The notes beneath the pieces are model-generated. The model was given only the letters and a program-made list of their open reading frames with translations. It was not told the DNA's origin and ran no database searches. From Closterium sp. NIES-65 (taxonomy: Eukaryota; Streptophyta; Zygnematophyceae; Desmidiales; Closteriaceae): a DNA stretch of 64,000 nucleotides. Made by a program: the position numbers and the translations under genes. Below are positions 54,241-64,000 of the stretch, in pieces (the first letter of the stretch is position 1; the number at the start of each line of letters is the position of its first letter). Location: NCBI GenBank assembly GCA_948144175.1, contig CANXME010002089.1:372001-436000 (forward strand), written 5' to 3'.

Positions 54241-57092
54241 ATGAATAAGAAGAACTCGATCAGGTTGTGCGAGCTCAACATCAATGGGCTCGGCAGTGCA
54301 GGGAAGCAGGAAAAGTGCAAAGACTGGCTAAGGAACAAAGTGGATGTCGCGATACTTACAGACACGCGCAATCAGGCTGACCAGAACTTCTGGACTCAAT
54401 TGAAGCCGTCCGCGGTGGTGGCCGTGGGGCCAGCTGGGCCGGCAGGAGGAGTAGCTGTGGTGAGCTTTGTGCCTGGGATGAGCTTCACGCACACGTACAC
54501 ACACGCATCAGGAAGATTGGTGGGGGTGGTGGTCCGTTGGGAAGATCTAGAGCTGCTCCTTGTTGCGTTGTACTCGCCGGCGCAACTGGAGATCAGGGCC
54601 CCTTTCTACAAGGACTGCCTGGGGCCTTTCCTGGGCACCTTACCAAAAATGATGAACGTCATGGTGATGGGAGACATGAACGTGGTGGAGGACCCGGCGC
54701 TAGACAAGTCAACAGGTGTGGGGTCGTCGGCGGAAAACCGGAGGTTGATGAGCTACTGGGCGAACTCCCCGCTCACTGATGCGTTCCGTTTTATGCACCC
54801 TGGCAAGAGGGAGTACACTTTCCACATGAGGGCAAAGGGTGTGAGCACCAGGATTGACCGCGCGCTAGTGTCACAATCGTTGCTGTGCAAGCTGGTGGAT
54901 GTGCGGCACGCGGACATTACAAACAAGATGACGGATCATTGGAGTGCGGTGGTGGTCGCGCTGGAGTCGTCGGCGGCGGTCGAGAGTGGTCCCGGAATCT
55001 GGCGGCTAAGGGCGGTACAGGCAAAAAAGAGAGGGGTCAGGAGCCGGGTGGAGAAGGTGATCAAGGACGCGGGTGGTAACCTTGGGGTGATGTTACCAAG
55101 GCTGTCGGCGTGTCTGCGGGCGTACACAAGGGAGGAAAGGAAGAGAATCGGGGCAACCAAGAAACACCTGGAGAAGGAAGTGAGGGTCTTCCCAAGGAGC
55201 TGTTCGAGTACAACTGGGACTTGCTTGGGCCGGTGCTGATGCAGTTCATAGAAAACTTCACGCGAACGGCAGAGCTACCACGTCTCAACTGCGGTTACGA
55301 TTCTGCTGCACAAAAAGGGGAGCAAGGAGGAGTTAGGGAATTACAGGCCTATTACGCTGCTAAGCACGGTTTACAAGGTGTTAGCGAAAGTAATGGTGTC
55401 AAGGTTAAAGAAAGTTCTACATGAGGTGATCTCGGAAGATCAAGCGGGCTTTTTACCTGGACGGAGGCTGGCGGATGCCGTTGCGGTGGTAGTGGACGCT
55501 ATCGAGGCGGGTGCCAATGGCGGCAAGGACTGCTACCTCCTGATGGTTGACTTTCAGAAGGCTTTTGACTCCATCTCGAGGCCTTTCCTCTTCTGAACGC
55601 TGCGAGGGATGGGGGTTCCGGAGCAGTTCGTGTCCTGGGCGGAGGGCCTGCACATAGGAGCAGGCACACGGTTGCACATCAACGGGTGGACAGGAGACAG
55701 GGTCGCGGTGGAAAGAGGGGTGCGTCAATGTTGTCCGCTAGCACCGTACCTCTTCTTGTGCGCGGTAGAGCCGCTCTGTCAAGAAATTGCGCAACGAAGG
55801 CTGGGGGTGGGAGACGAAGGTGCAGAGAAGCTGGCGTACCTGGGATACGCCGACGACACGTCGCTCTTGCTGCAGGGGGAAGAGCAGCTGGCTGCAGCGG
55901 CTGAAGTGCTGGAAAATTTCGGGAAGGCATCAGGGCTGAAGGTGAACAAAGATAAGACGGTGGTCTTTCCACTCGGGGAAAACAGGGGGGAGCCTCCGCC
56001 GGCAGACCTGCAATTCAAATGGGCAGACAAGGCGGCACCGGAGAGACTGTTAGGTGTTTGGATCACTCCGAACGGCGACCCACTCCCGTCCCAGGAGAAG
56101 GCTTTGGACAGGGCGCGAAAAGAGTTAGCCAAATGGGAAATTCAGCATTTAACGACGTCAGCAAGGGTCACGATAATCAACGGGTACATATCGCCTATCT
56201 TCATGTTTCAGGCGTACATATACCCGCCGCCGGAGGAGATCTGGACAAAAATCAAGCGGATCTATCACCATTTTGTGTCGGAAGGGGAGGCGACGGAGGA
56301 AAAGGCCTTCGTCCTCTGGAACTACGAGCTGGTATGCACACCCCTGGAAGAGGGAGGGCTGGGGATGATATGCCCCAAGAAGCGTTTCGACAGCATAGCG
56401 GTGCAGAATGTCGGCCGCATGATGCTGCAAACAAACCCCGTTAAGAAGTGGCTGACGGAGCAGGCGGCGGCGATGCCTCTGGGACCGGACACAATCTACG
56501 CTCATCAGTCCCTGCTGAGACACTGGAAGGAGGGTAGTAAACGCTGGAAGGATATGACACAAGCTTTCTGGAAGTCACCTTTCTGCGTCACCCCGGAGCC
56601 AAGTAATCGCTGGGAGGTGGAGCGGGAGAAGTTGGCGTTTAACAGGCGCATACCTTTCACGGGGGCCAGTCCGTTCGGAAATCAAAAAGGTTAGACACGG
56701 CTACTGGGGTTAACAATGGGCGATCTGATCTGGCACCGAGCAGACGGCACACGGGAGCTAAAAGGTGAGGAAACTCTGGCGAGCGAGCTCAGCAGTGTTG
56801 TAGCGGCGAAATTGGCGCTGAAGGCTTTCATGGCGGCGCCGGTCGAATGGAGAGACATGTTGCTGGAAACGTTGACAAGCGAGGGGATAGCGGCTAAGGT
56901 TCCGCTACTGCGGTACCAGAGGAGTATCGTTGCGCCCCCTACGCTCTGGAAGGTCAGCGGCGCCGACAGCGGCAGAGTGACGGGGGTGATGTGTCGGGAA
57001 AGCGCTGACGGTACCTTCACAGTCGGGGATGAGAAGTACCCAGTAAACTTCGGGCTGCACAGCGGGGAGCCGGTAGCAGCTCAGGGAGATAA
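54241..57092 (+). pseudogene. LINE K, ORF2 (APE endonuclease and reverse transcriptase), decayed
   Basis: The frame from ATG 54241 begins with an AP-like endonuclease (LNINGLGSAGKQEKCKDWL, then VMGDMNVVEDP, ending near STRIDRALVS and DHWSAVVV). A reverse transcriptase follows (NYRPITLLSTVYKVLAKVM near 55335-55395, DQAGFLPGRR, VDFQKAFDS, GVRQCCPLAPYLF, and the catalytic YADD near 55846). A C-terminal region follows to where the gypsy LTR starts at 57093. The frame is disturbed between about 55190 and 55330, where a part of the enzyme is also missing, and has in-frame stops at 55594-55596 and 56692-56694. It is therefore dead. L1-like by domain order; the clade is not certain. Confidence 0.88.
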
Positions 57093-57472
57093 TGTGAGGA
57101 TCTAGGATCGAGCTCAGAATAAGAGAATGTGAATTGAATGAATTGAATGATCACCTGGGTACAACACGAGGCTATATATAGGCTCGACACAAGGCCCCGT
57201 AACCAGGTGTTACGCGAAGGTTCCGCGGGTCGTGAAGCGTCCCGAACAGATCCTTACCGAATTCGGTAGAAGGCAATTCGGTGGCAACCGAAAAGCCCAG
57301 AATTCGGTGCACGCAACCTAGCTCCCTGCTATAACTATAATAAAGTATAGAAAAGCACCTAGCCTAGGAAATCAAGCAATTCATGCATGCATATAATTAT
57401 CCTATGCTAGAAATAGCATAATAAAGTAAAAGGCAAGCAAGCATAGCTGGCATAAGCCGTCGTACTCTCACA
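57093..57472 (-). repeat. 3' LTR of element J
   Basis: A 380-bp LTR with matching inverted ends (TGTGAG at 57093, CTCACA at 57472) next to a purine tract on the minus strand (TTTGAGGGGGGGACG). A minus-strand TATA box (CTATATATAG) lies near 57170. The inner edge is firm, the outer edge inferred from the inverted ends. Confidence 0.75.
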
Positions 57473-60357
57473 CGTCCCCCCCTCAAAGCTGGGTGGCGTG
57501 AGATACACCCTGCTTGACAAGATAGTCCTTGAGAGCACGGCGTGCGTTGCCCATATCAGCTTCTGCAACCCAACTGTCCTCAGTGGGGTCGTATCCTTTC
57601 GAGCGTAACAGGAACTCGAGGGTCTTGGCACCGCGGCGCCGATGAGTGAGAACACGCTCCACTTCGTACTCGGGTTCATCCTGTATGAGAACAGGTGGTG
57701 GTGGCGGTAGTTGCCGTCTCTGGAACTGTTGGTTGGGGTCCTTGTAGGGCTTCAGTAGCTGGACATGGAAAACGTTGTGAAGCTTCCATGTATCTGGTAA
57801 GCGCAAGCGGAATGTAACTGGTGTCACCTGTGCCTCAACGAGAAAAAGACCACAGAAACGAGGCCGGAGTTTGGATGGGAGGTGAGACAGGTTCAAGTTG
57901 CGCGTGTCAAGAAGCACCTCATCTCCGACTGCTACTGAGTGATCCCGTCCCTGACGATCGGCATACTGCTTCTGGGAGGTCTGCATCGTGGTGAGTCGTC
58001 GCTGAGTCTTCTCCCATAGCTGCTGCATGGTGGTGACGAAGTCATGTACGGCTTGGACGTGTGCCGGTGTGGTTGGCTGCTTTGGTGTGAGTGGTTCCTG
58101 TCCGTAACACAGGAAGAAAAGAGTTTTCCCTGTGGCCGCATGTGATGCGTTGTTGTAAGCAAACTCTAGGGTCGATAACTGTGTGTCCCAGTGGCTGATG
58201 TCGTCCTTGCAAGCTGTGCGCAGTAACTGTTCAACCACTTGATTGAGTCGCTCTGTCTGTCCGTCAATGTGTGGGTGGTATGGTGAAGACATTGCAAGCT
58301 TTGTCCACAACAGTCCCATGAGCTCCTTCCAGAACTTACTGGTGAATTTTGGGTCTCTGTCTGAGATGAGTGTAGTGGGGATGCCGTGGATGGTGATGAT
58401 GCGGTCGAAGAAGAGGCGAGCAGTTGCTTCAGCTGTAGCTGTGGCGTTGGTCGGTATGAAGTGACCCATTTTGGAGAACTTATCGATGACTACGAGGATG
58501 GAATCATGTCCCCGTGAGGTTGAAGGAAGTTCTGTGATGAAGTCGATACTAACGACCTGCCATGGCTGCTCCGGTACACGTAGAGGCTGAAGTAACCCTG
58601 CTTTTTTCTGCTTGCTGCTCTTCATCCGCTGGCACGTGCCGCAAGAGGTGACGAACTGCTGCACGTCTGCTGCCATCCCGGGCCAGTAGTAATATTTTGC
58701 TATCCCTGCTAACGTCTTGTTGCTCCCGAAATGTCCCGCGTAAGGTACGTCATGAAACTCCTCCAAGAGGATCTACTGTAGCGGGGCGTAATTCGGTACC
58801 CAAATCTTTCCTGATCCTTTTCTTACAGCTAAGTCCTTCCACTATAACAGCTTCTTACTGCTCCGACTGCTTGGTCACTAGCGTCTGCTTCCACCACGTA
58901 GTCTCTGTCTGGATCCGGTAAGATGAGTACTGGCGCTGTAGTTAGTGCTGTCTGTTTGTTCAGTGCGCGGTAGTCGATGCACATCCGTAAACTACCGTCT
59001 GGCTTTGGAGTGAGGAGAATTGGTGCACCGTAGGGAGAGGTGGATGAGCGGATCAGTTGTCTGTCCAGTAGATACTCTATTTGTTTTTTCATGTCTGTCA
59101 GATCAGTCGGACTCAGTCGGTATAGTGCACGTAAGACGGGTTTTGCACCTGGTTCCTCCACGATCTCGTGCTCGTGGGTGCGTGCTGGAGGTACGCCTGC
59201 GGGTAGGTCGTCGGGCATTATATCCTTGTACTGCTCCAAGACCTCCTCCTCTGCTGCTGCCATAACAAGTGCTAAGTAACCCGTGTTACTCTCGTTCACT
59301 GTCCGTTCGAACCGTGCCAGTGTCGTTTTAGGAACGCTCCCTGTATCCGTTGTTGTAGATGCACGTTTTCCGGTTGACCCAATCGATCTCGGGGTTGAAC
59401 CGCTTCAAAAAATCTCGCCCCAAGATGAAATCTAATCCCTTGATGTTCGTGATCCGCAACGTCGGCTTCCACCTCTGCGCCCCTATGTGCAGCTGCAGTG
59501 ATGCTTCGCCGTGGATGGGAAGTTTCGTATCGTCCACCATTGTTGTTGTAAACTGGGTTTCTTCTGAGGATTCTCCAATTTTCTCCAACGTCCCGCGGTC
59601 GCACACCGAGTGGGACGCACCACTGTCCACCAGGGCCTGGAGGCGACGCCCGTTGCAGATCACCTTGAGTACTAGTGGTTGCTGCTGCTCCGAGTATCCG
59701 TAGATGGTATCGCTTATAGGATCGTAGGGTACGTCGAATATGTTATCCCTCGGTCCTGCGCTCGAAGATGCAGCTTCAGTATTAGTTTTCAACTGAGAAA
59801 GGTTGGAAGGATTTATCCGAGGCCGATTCGGCTTCTCTTGGGCCTGGAACCTTCCACTAAGCCTTTGCACCTGTGTAGGCTTCATCTGTGGGGAACAGGG
59901 AGCCTTTAAACGGTGCTGCTGGGAGAGAATATTAACTCCTCGGAACGCTCGACCCGTATTAACGCTCTGGAGTAGGGTCCCCATAATACCCGGTATCGGT
60001 TTAATTTCTGACTCTCCCTTAATAAAGGCTTGAAACCCACGAGAAGTAATATTCTTACTTGTCGGGGTATACGGCTGGAGTTTCCCGGTCGGTGCAGGGT
60101 CTTGTTTCGCGGATCCTCCATTAGTCTCGGCGATTTCCCCTGGTGCCGGCTGGTCGTGACGTTTTAAATTTGCGCCACCATATTCTCCTTTTTTGGCCCT
60201 CTCCGAAGTTGCCACGTTGTCCGTTTTCTACTTCGGGGGTGCCGCACTGTTCTTGTCCTTCAGCTCCGTACACCTTTTCTTCATTTTCCAACACGCCAAG
60301 ATACGATGTCCTGTAGCGCCGCAAAATTTGCACGTCTCATTATTTGCTAGCTGCTGC
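57093..60357 (-). mobile_element. Ty3/gypsy chromovirus fossil J
   Basis: A minus-strand Ty3/gypsy element inserted in LINE K and itself interrupted by hAT element I. Its 5' side lies beyond the window. Parts seen from the right are a gag zinc knuckle (about 60340-60250, CKFCGATGHRILAC), an aspartic protease (about 59700-59340, LVDSGAS), parts of reverse transcriptase and RNase H (about 59300-58830), integrase with its zinc-binding start (about 58760-58060, CGTCQRMK and DGQTERLNQVVEQ) and a C-terminal chromodomain (about 57690-57490). The order RT before IN and the chromodomain identify a chromovirus. It is broken, with several interruptions. Age cannot be read because only one LTR is visible. 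Confidence 0.9.
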
Positions 60358-60570
60358 CAGGGATGAGCAAAGGGCGAACTCGAACACGTTCGTGTTCGAG
60401 TTCGCTCGAACATCACCATTTCCCGAACCGAACAAGGTTCGGTTCGGCGAACAATTTGGGCTGGAGAAGGTGTTCGCCGTTCGCCCATGGGGGCGAACAC
60501 TTGGTAAATGTGGGCGAACTCGAACATGTTCGAACCGAACATGTTCGAGTTCGCCTGTGGGCAATTTCGT
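60358..60570. repeat. Terminal and subterminal repeats of hAT element I
   Basis: The terminal CAGGGATGAGCAAA is followed by more than a dozen CGAAC/GTTCG words in both orientations. In Ac, short subterminal words are transposase-binding sites; the same role is inferred here. Confidence 0.8.
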
Positions 60571-60714
60571 TATAGTCACAATTGTCAAACAGGGAATCTG
60601 GAGGGTTGGGAAGATAGATAGGGGGATGGAGGGTGTATATGTGTTCATGCAACGCACACTAGCATACGACACCATCATGTTTTGCCTATATAAAAGTCAC
60701 TGTCAAATTATATC

Positions 60715-63700
60715 CTACGCCTGCACACCACTGCTACTGCCAACAACACCATGCTCCTCCGCCTCATTGGTGTCGCCAACACCACCCCCATCCTGCTCCT
60801 CCTCCCCCTCCTCCTCCTCCCACTCGTCGTCGTCCTCCTCCCCCTCGCCTTCAATGGCGAACTCTGGTGGTGCCTCGCCTTTTGCACGGCGGCCCTCGCC
60901 TATCCTCTGTCCTGGGTGTGAGCTGTACCATGATCTGAGAATCATGGACGCTCGCGTCCTCTGAGAGGCTAGGCGGTGCCGCTTCCAGGACATGAGGTTG
61001 CGGCCGAGGGAGAACACGCGCTCGCTCGACGCGGACGTGGCAGGGATGGCAAGATAATCCCGGGCCATGCGCCTCAGCGTCTGCATGTTGGTGGCGCTGC
61101 GCCAATACTCCAACGCTGACACGTCGCACCGCACCCTCTCAGACAAGTACCTGCCAACCTCGTCATCCTGCACCATCCCACCCCTCCCCGCCTCCTGGCT
61201 CGCCGACAGACGCGCCGCAAGGCGTCGGCGACTAGGGAGAAACTCGGCGTCTTCGTCGTCATCCGCCGCGTCTCCCTCCTCCTCCTCTGTCACTGTGGCA
61301 AGTGGGGTCGGCCGAGGGGCAATCGCTGCAGCCCGGGCCTGGTACTCGGCCACGCGTTCGCGAACCAGCTGGATCACCTCGCCTGACGAGGGGCGAGGCC
61401 TCGCCCTCCGGTCGGTATCGGGATGCAGCGTCTCCCAGTGCGCGTCGTCGAACCACGCCGCCTTCATGGAAGGGTCCAGGAAGGTCGCGATCCACAGCTC
61501 GTTGCTGGACATCAGTTCATACTTCTTCAAGAGACCCAGCGCCGCCTCAATCATCAGCTTTAGCGTAGCCGATGGCCCCTTGGCAAGGCGCGACTCCATA
61601 GCGTCGATCAGGCCGTTGTAGTACGGCAGGACCATCGCCACTGTAGGGTACGCCGCACCCTCCGCTGCCTTTGAGACTTTGGCGAATGGGCTGGGGAAGG
61701 TCTTGACAGAATGCAGAGTCTCCCAGTCTGCGTCCGTCAGGCGCAAGGTGTCCAGCTTCGCCTTGTCAGTCTTCGACACGCCCTGTGGTGTGGGTTAGAA
61801 CGTATGGGTGGGCGGGTGTTTAGTCAAGTCAAGCATGGCCAACAGTGGTCCAAGGATCCAAGGCAAAACACCCCAACATATCCACAGAATAAACCGCACA
61901 CACAACACTTGGCACACACACACACCTGTGTCTGGGCAAAGAAGACAGTGATGGGTTCCCGCAGAACCCCAGCTCGCTCGACCATGTCGTGGGTCGACCC
62001 CCAGCGTGTGGGACTGTCCTGCACCAACTTCAACGCCGGCTTCGGTTTGGCGGGGTTGGCCTGCGCGTTCAGGGTCCGCTGAAGGCTCAAGAACTTCCCT
62101 GAGCGCTGTGGCGAGAAGCCTATCCACGACGCCATGTCTCTCAGAATCCGCAACAACTTGCGGATGGCAGCGACTGCGAGAGCTGCCTTTACTGCGAGGT
62201 TGATCACGTGTGCCAGGCATCTGCGCACAACACCAGACATTAACGGCGGGAAGTGTGAGTACACATTGGCATAGACCCGAGAAACACTTCCAATCTCAAG
62301 CCCCATAGGCCCTCCCACTCTCATTGCACATCCCACGCACACTCCCTTCCGTACCGGAAGTGCATGCGCGAGTTGAAGAAGCACTGGCCACCACCCTCCT
62401 CCGACATCCACCTGAAAGCGGCAGTGTTGCTGGAGGCGTTGTCTGAGGTGAACCCAAGACAACGCGTCTCCAACCCCCAGTGCACCACCGTCTCCTCAAC
62501 CACCCTCGCCATCTGCTTGCCCGTGTGACGCCCGTGAATCTCGCGGAATTCAAACACCATTGTGCGCAGCTGGAAATTCTCGTCGATCCAGTGACCCGTT
62601 ACCACTAGCCACGCCGTGTTGTTGGGTGCCGTCCACATGTCGATTGTGAACGACACCCTGCACCCCACCTCCCCCTCCTTCGCCAGCATCTCCGCAACGG
62701 ATGACTGAAGAGCGGCAGCCGCATAGACCACTGTGTCGCGGGAAACCGTCCAGCGCGAGGGGATGAAGTTCTTCTGCGCGCAGTTGCGGTTTAGCAGGAT
62801 GAGAAGCTCACGAAACTGGAGAGGGGTAGACACAAGGGGGGGGAGAGGGGACTAAACGGAAACCCGGGGCCACAAACAAAGAGTCAAAACACAAGCGGGT
62901 GCAACACATGCATGGCGGGTGCACACTGCATGGCGGGTGCAACACATGCATGGCGGGTTCAACACATGCATGGCGGGTGCAACATGCATGGTGGGTGCAA
63001 CATGCATGGCGGGTGCAACATGCATGGCGGGTGCAACATGCATGGCGGGTGCAACATGCATGGCGGGTGCAACATGCATGGCGGGTGCAACACATGCATG
63101 GTGGGTGCAACACATGCATGGCGGGTGCAACACATGCATGGTGGGTGCAACATGCATGGCGGGTGCAACATGCATGGCGGGTGCAACATGCATATCGGGT
63201 GCAACATGCATGGCGGGTGCAACATGCATGGGGGGTGCAACACATGCATGGTGGGTGCAACACATGCATGGCGGGTGCAACACATGCATGGTGGGTGCAA
63301 CATGCATGGCGGGTGCAACATGCATGGCGGGTGCAACATGCATATCGGGTGCAACATGCATGGCGGGTGCAACACAAGCGGACAGACCCATCCACAAACC
63401 ACATACTTGCCCAAGAATGCATGGGATGGGATGGGGCACTTACAGCGTCGGCCTCGACGATGCGGAAGGGGAGGTCGCAGGTGACCACCAGCTTCGTGAT
63501 CGCCTGCCGTAGCTGCACCGAGGTCAGTTTGGGTGTCATCCACCGCTCGATCCCGCCTGACCCATCACCTCCACCAGTCGCCTTCCCTTTCCCCTTGGCG
63601 AGTTGCGGCCAAGTTTTGGCATGTGGCCACTCATAGACGTACCCATCCGGCACTCCCTTGTAGCCCCCACGGGGAAACGTCTCCCCTGGCAAGTGAAGGG

Positions 63701-64000
63701 ACGGGGTGTGGTAACGGTGATGCCACACATGCATGTGCGCAGTGTGGAAGCTCGCAAAGTGCCTCTCGCCGGGGGTTGTTGTGGATTGCTTCCAAGAAAT
63801 CCTGTCTGTGCAAATCTTGCACTGACGCTTCTCGTCTGCCCCTAACGGTCCGAACATCATTACCTGCCACCCCGGCTTCCTATTACCCTTGCCAGTCCCC
63901 TTACTACTCTCGGACCCTCCGTCCTCGTCTAGGAACTCGGGAGGGACCACACCCTCGCCCAAGGGCTCCCCAGTGAACGTGCAGGGATACGCCCGCTCCC
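60715..64000 (-). CDS. hAT transposase, four exons, 5' partial
   Basis: The transposase of element I. Exons on the minus strand are 64000-63444, 62815-62355, 62220-61926 and 61782-60715. All three introns are GT-AG and the joined frame has no stop until 60715, giving more than 780 residues; the start lies past the window edge. A BED zinc finger opens the protein (CKICTDR to HFASFH). The catalytic region follows (FTIDMWTAPNNTAWLVVTGHWID, then CLGFTSDNASSN, then RCLAHVINLAVKAAL and SPTRWGSTHDM). The hAT dimerisation domain is near the C-terminus (LEYWRSATNMQTLRRMARDYLAIPATSASSERVFS, quoted here in part as ATSASSERVFS). The tail is acidic. Nothing visible is broken, so the element may be recent or active. 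Intron 1 holds an 18-bp minisatellite. Confidence 0.92.
62898..63372. repeat. 18-bp minisatellite in intron 1 of the hAT transposase
   Basis: About 25 units of GCAACATGCATGGCGGGT, some with two extra bases. It fills most of the 628-bp intron. It does not copy the exon end, unlike the arrays in the host genes. Confidence 0.95.

Larger units (their letters stand above)
60358..64000 (-). mobile_element. Ac-like hAT DNA transposon I, right end outside the window
   Basis: The left end starts CAGGGATGAGCAAA at 60358, a classic Ac-type terminus, followed by about 200 bp of CGAAC/GTTCG words like those of MITE H. The 8-bp word before it, GCTGCTGC (60350-60357), should recur at the right end beyond the window. 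It encodes a complete-looking transposase on the minus strand and is inserted in gypsy element J. Confidence 0.9.

Noticed and set aside
62899-63636. Plus-strand frames rich in His, Met, Gly and Cys
   Set aside because: They are translations of the 18-bp array in the transposase intron, opposite to the true coding strand.

Overview
The window looks like nuclear DNA of a green-lineage eukaryote. The host genes are intron-rich, one encodes a CYP59-type cyclophilin with the plant arrangement of RRM plus zinc knuckle, and another starts with a chloroplast-transit-like leader. The high GC content and the minisatellite-filled introns would fit a streptophyte alga, but the species cannot be fixed from sequence alone. 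No RNA gene, CRISPR array or prokaryotic operon was seen.

Positions 1-40302 are almost entirely transposable elements inserted into one another. A Ty1/copia element (B, 4591-11880) sits inside a related one (A, 1-4590 plus 11881-12669), which sits inside an older copia element of another lineage (D, 12670-16640). Element C (16771-24173) follows. Then comes an inverted-repeat DNA element (F, 24313-40302). Its right arm is split by copia elements E (25530-32411) and G (32514-40014), and its centre holds a solo LTR (25128-25258). B, C, E, G and the solo LTR each have perfect 5-bp target duplications, so the order of insertion can be read. A, B, C, E and G belong to one family with LTRs of about 130 bp, a long GC-rich leader, a Gly-rich gag, and a repetitive linker between integrase and reverse transcriptase.

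Positions 40665-50730 hold two host genes that diverge from an 812-bp spacer. On the minus strand is a 13-exon CYP59-like gene for a nuclear, RNA-binding peptidyl-prolyl isomerase; its spliced frame closes exactly at 891 aa. On the plus strand is the first exon of a probably plastid-targeted alpha/beta hydrolase. The introns carry tandem repeats. At several donor sites the repeat unit is a copy of the exon end plus the splice donor, so every unit carries AG|GT. This is the most unusual feature of the window.

Positions 50731-64000 are again mobile DNA, downstream of the hydrolase exon. They comprise a hAT MITE (H, 51333-52213), a decayed LINE (K, about 52565-57092), a Ty3/gypsy chromovirus fossil (J, from 57093) inside K, and an Ac-like hAT transposon (I, from 60358 to beyond the edge) inside J. 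The hAT transposase reads through four exons without a break, and its terminus matches that of H. The later exons of the hydrolase gene are not visible.
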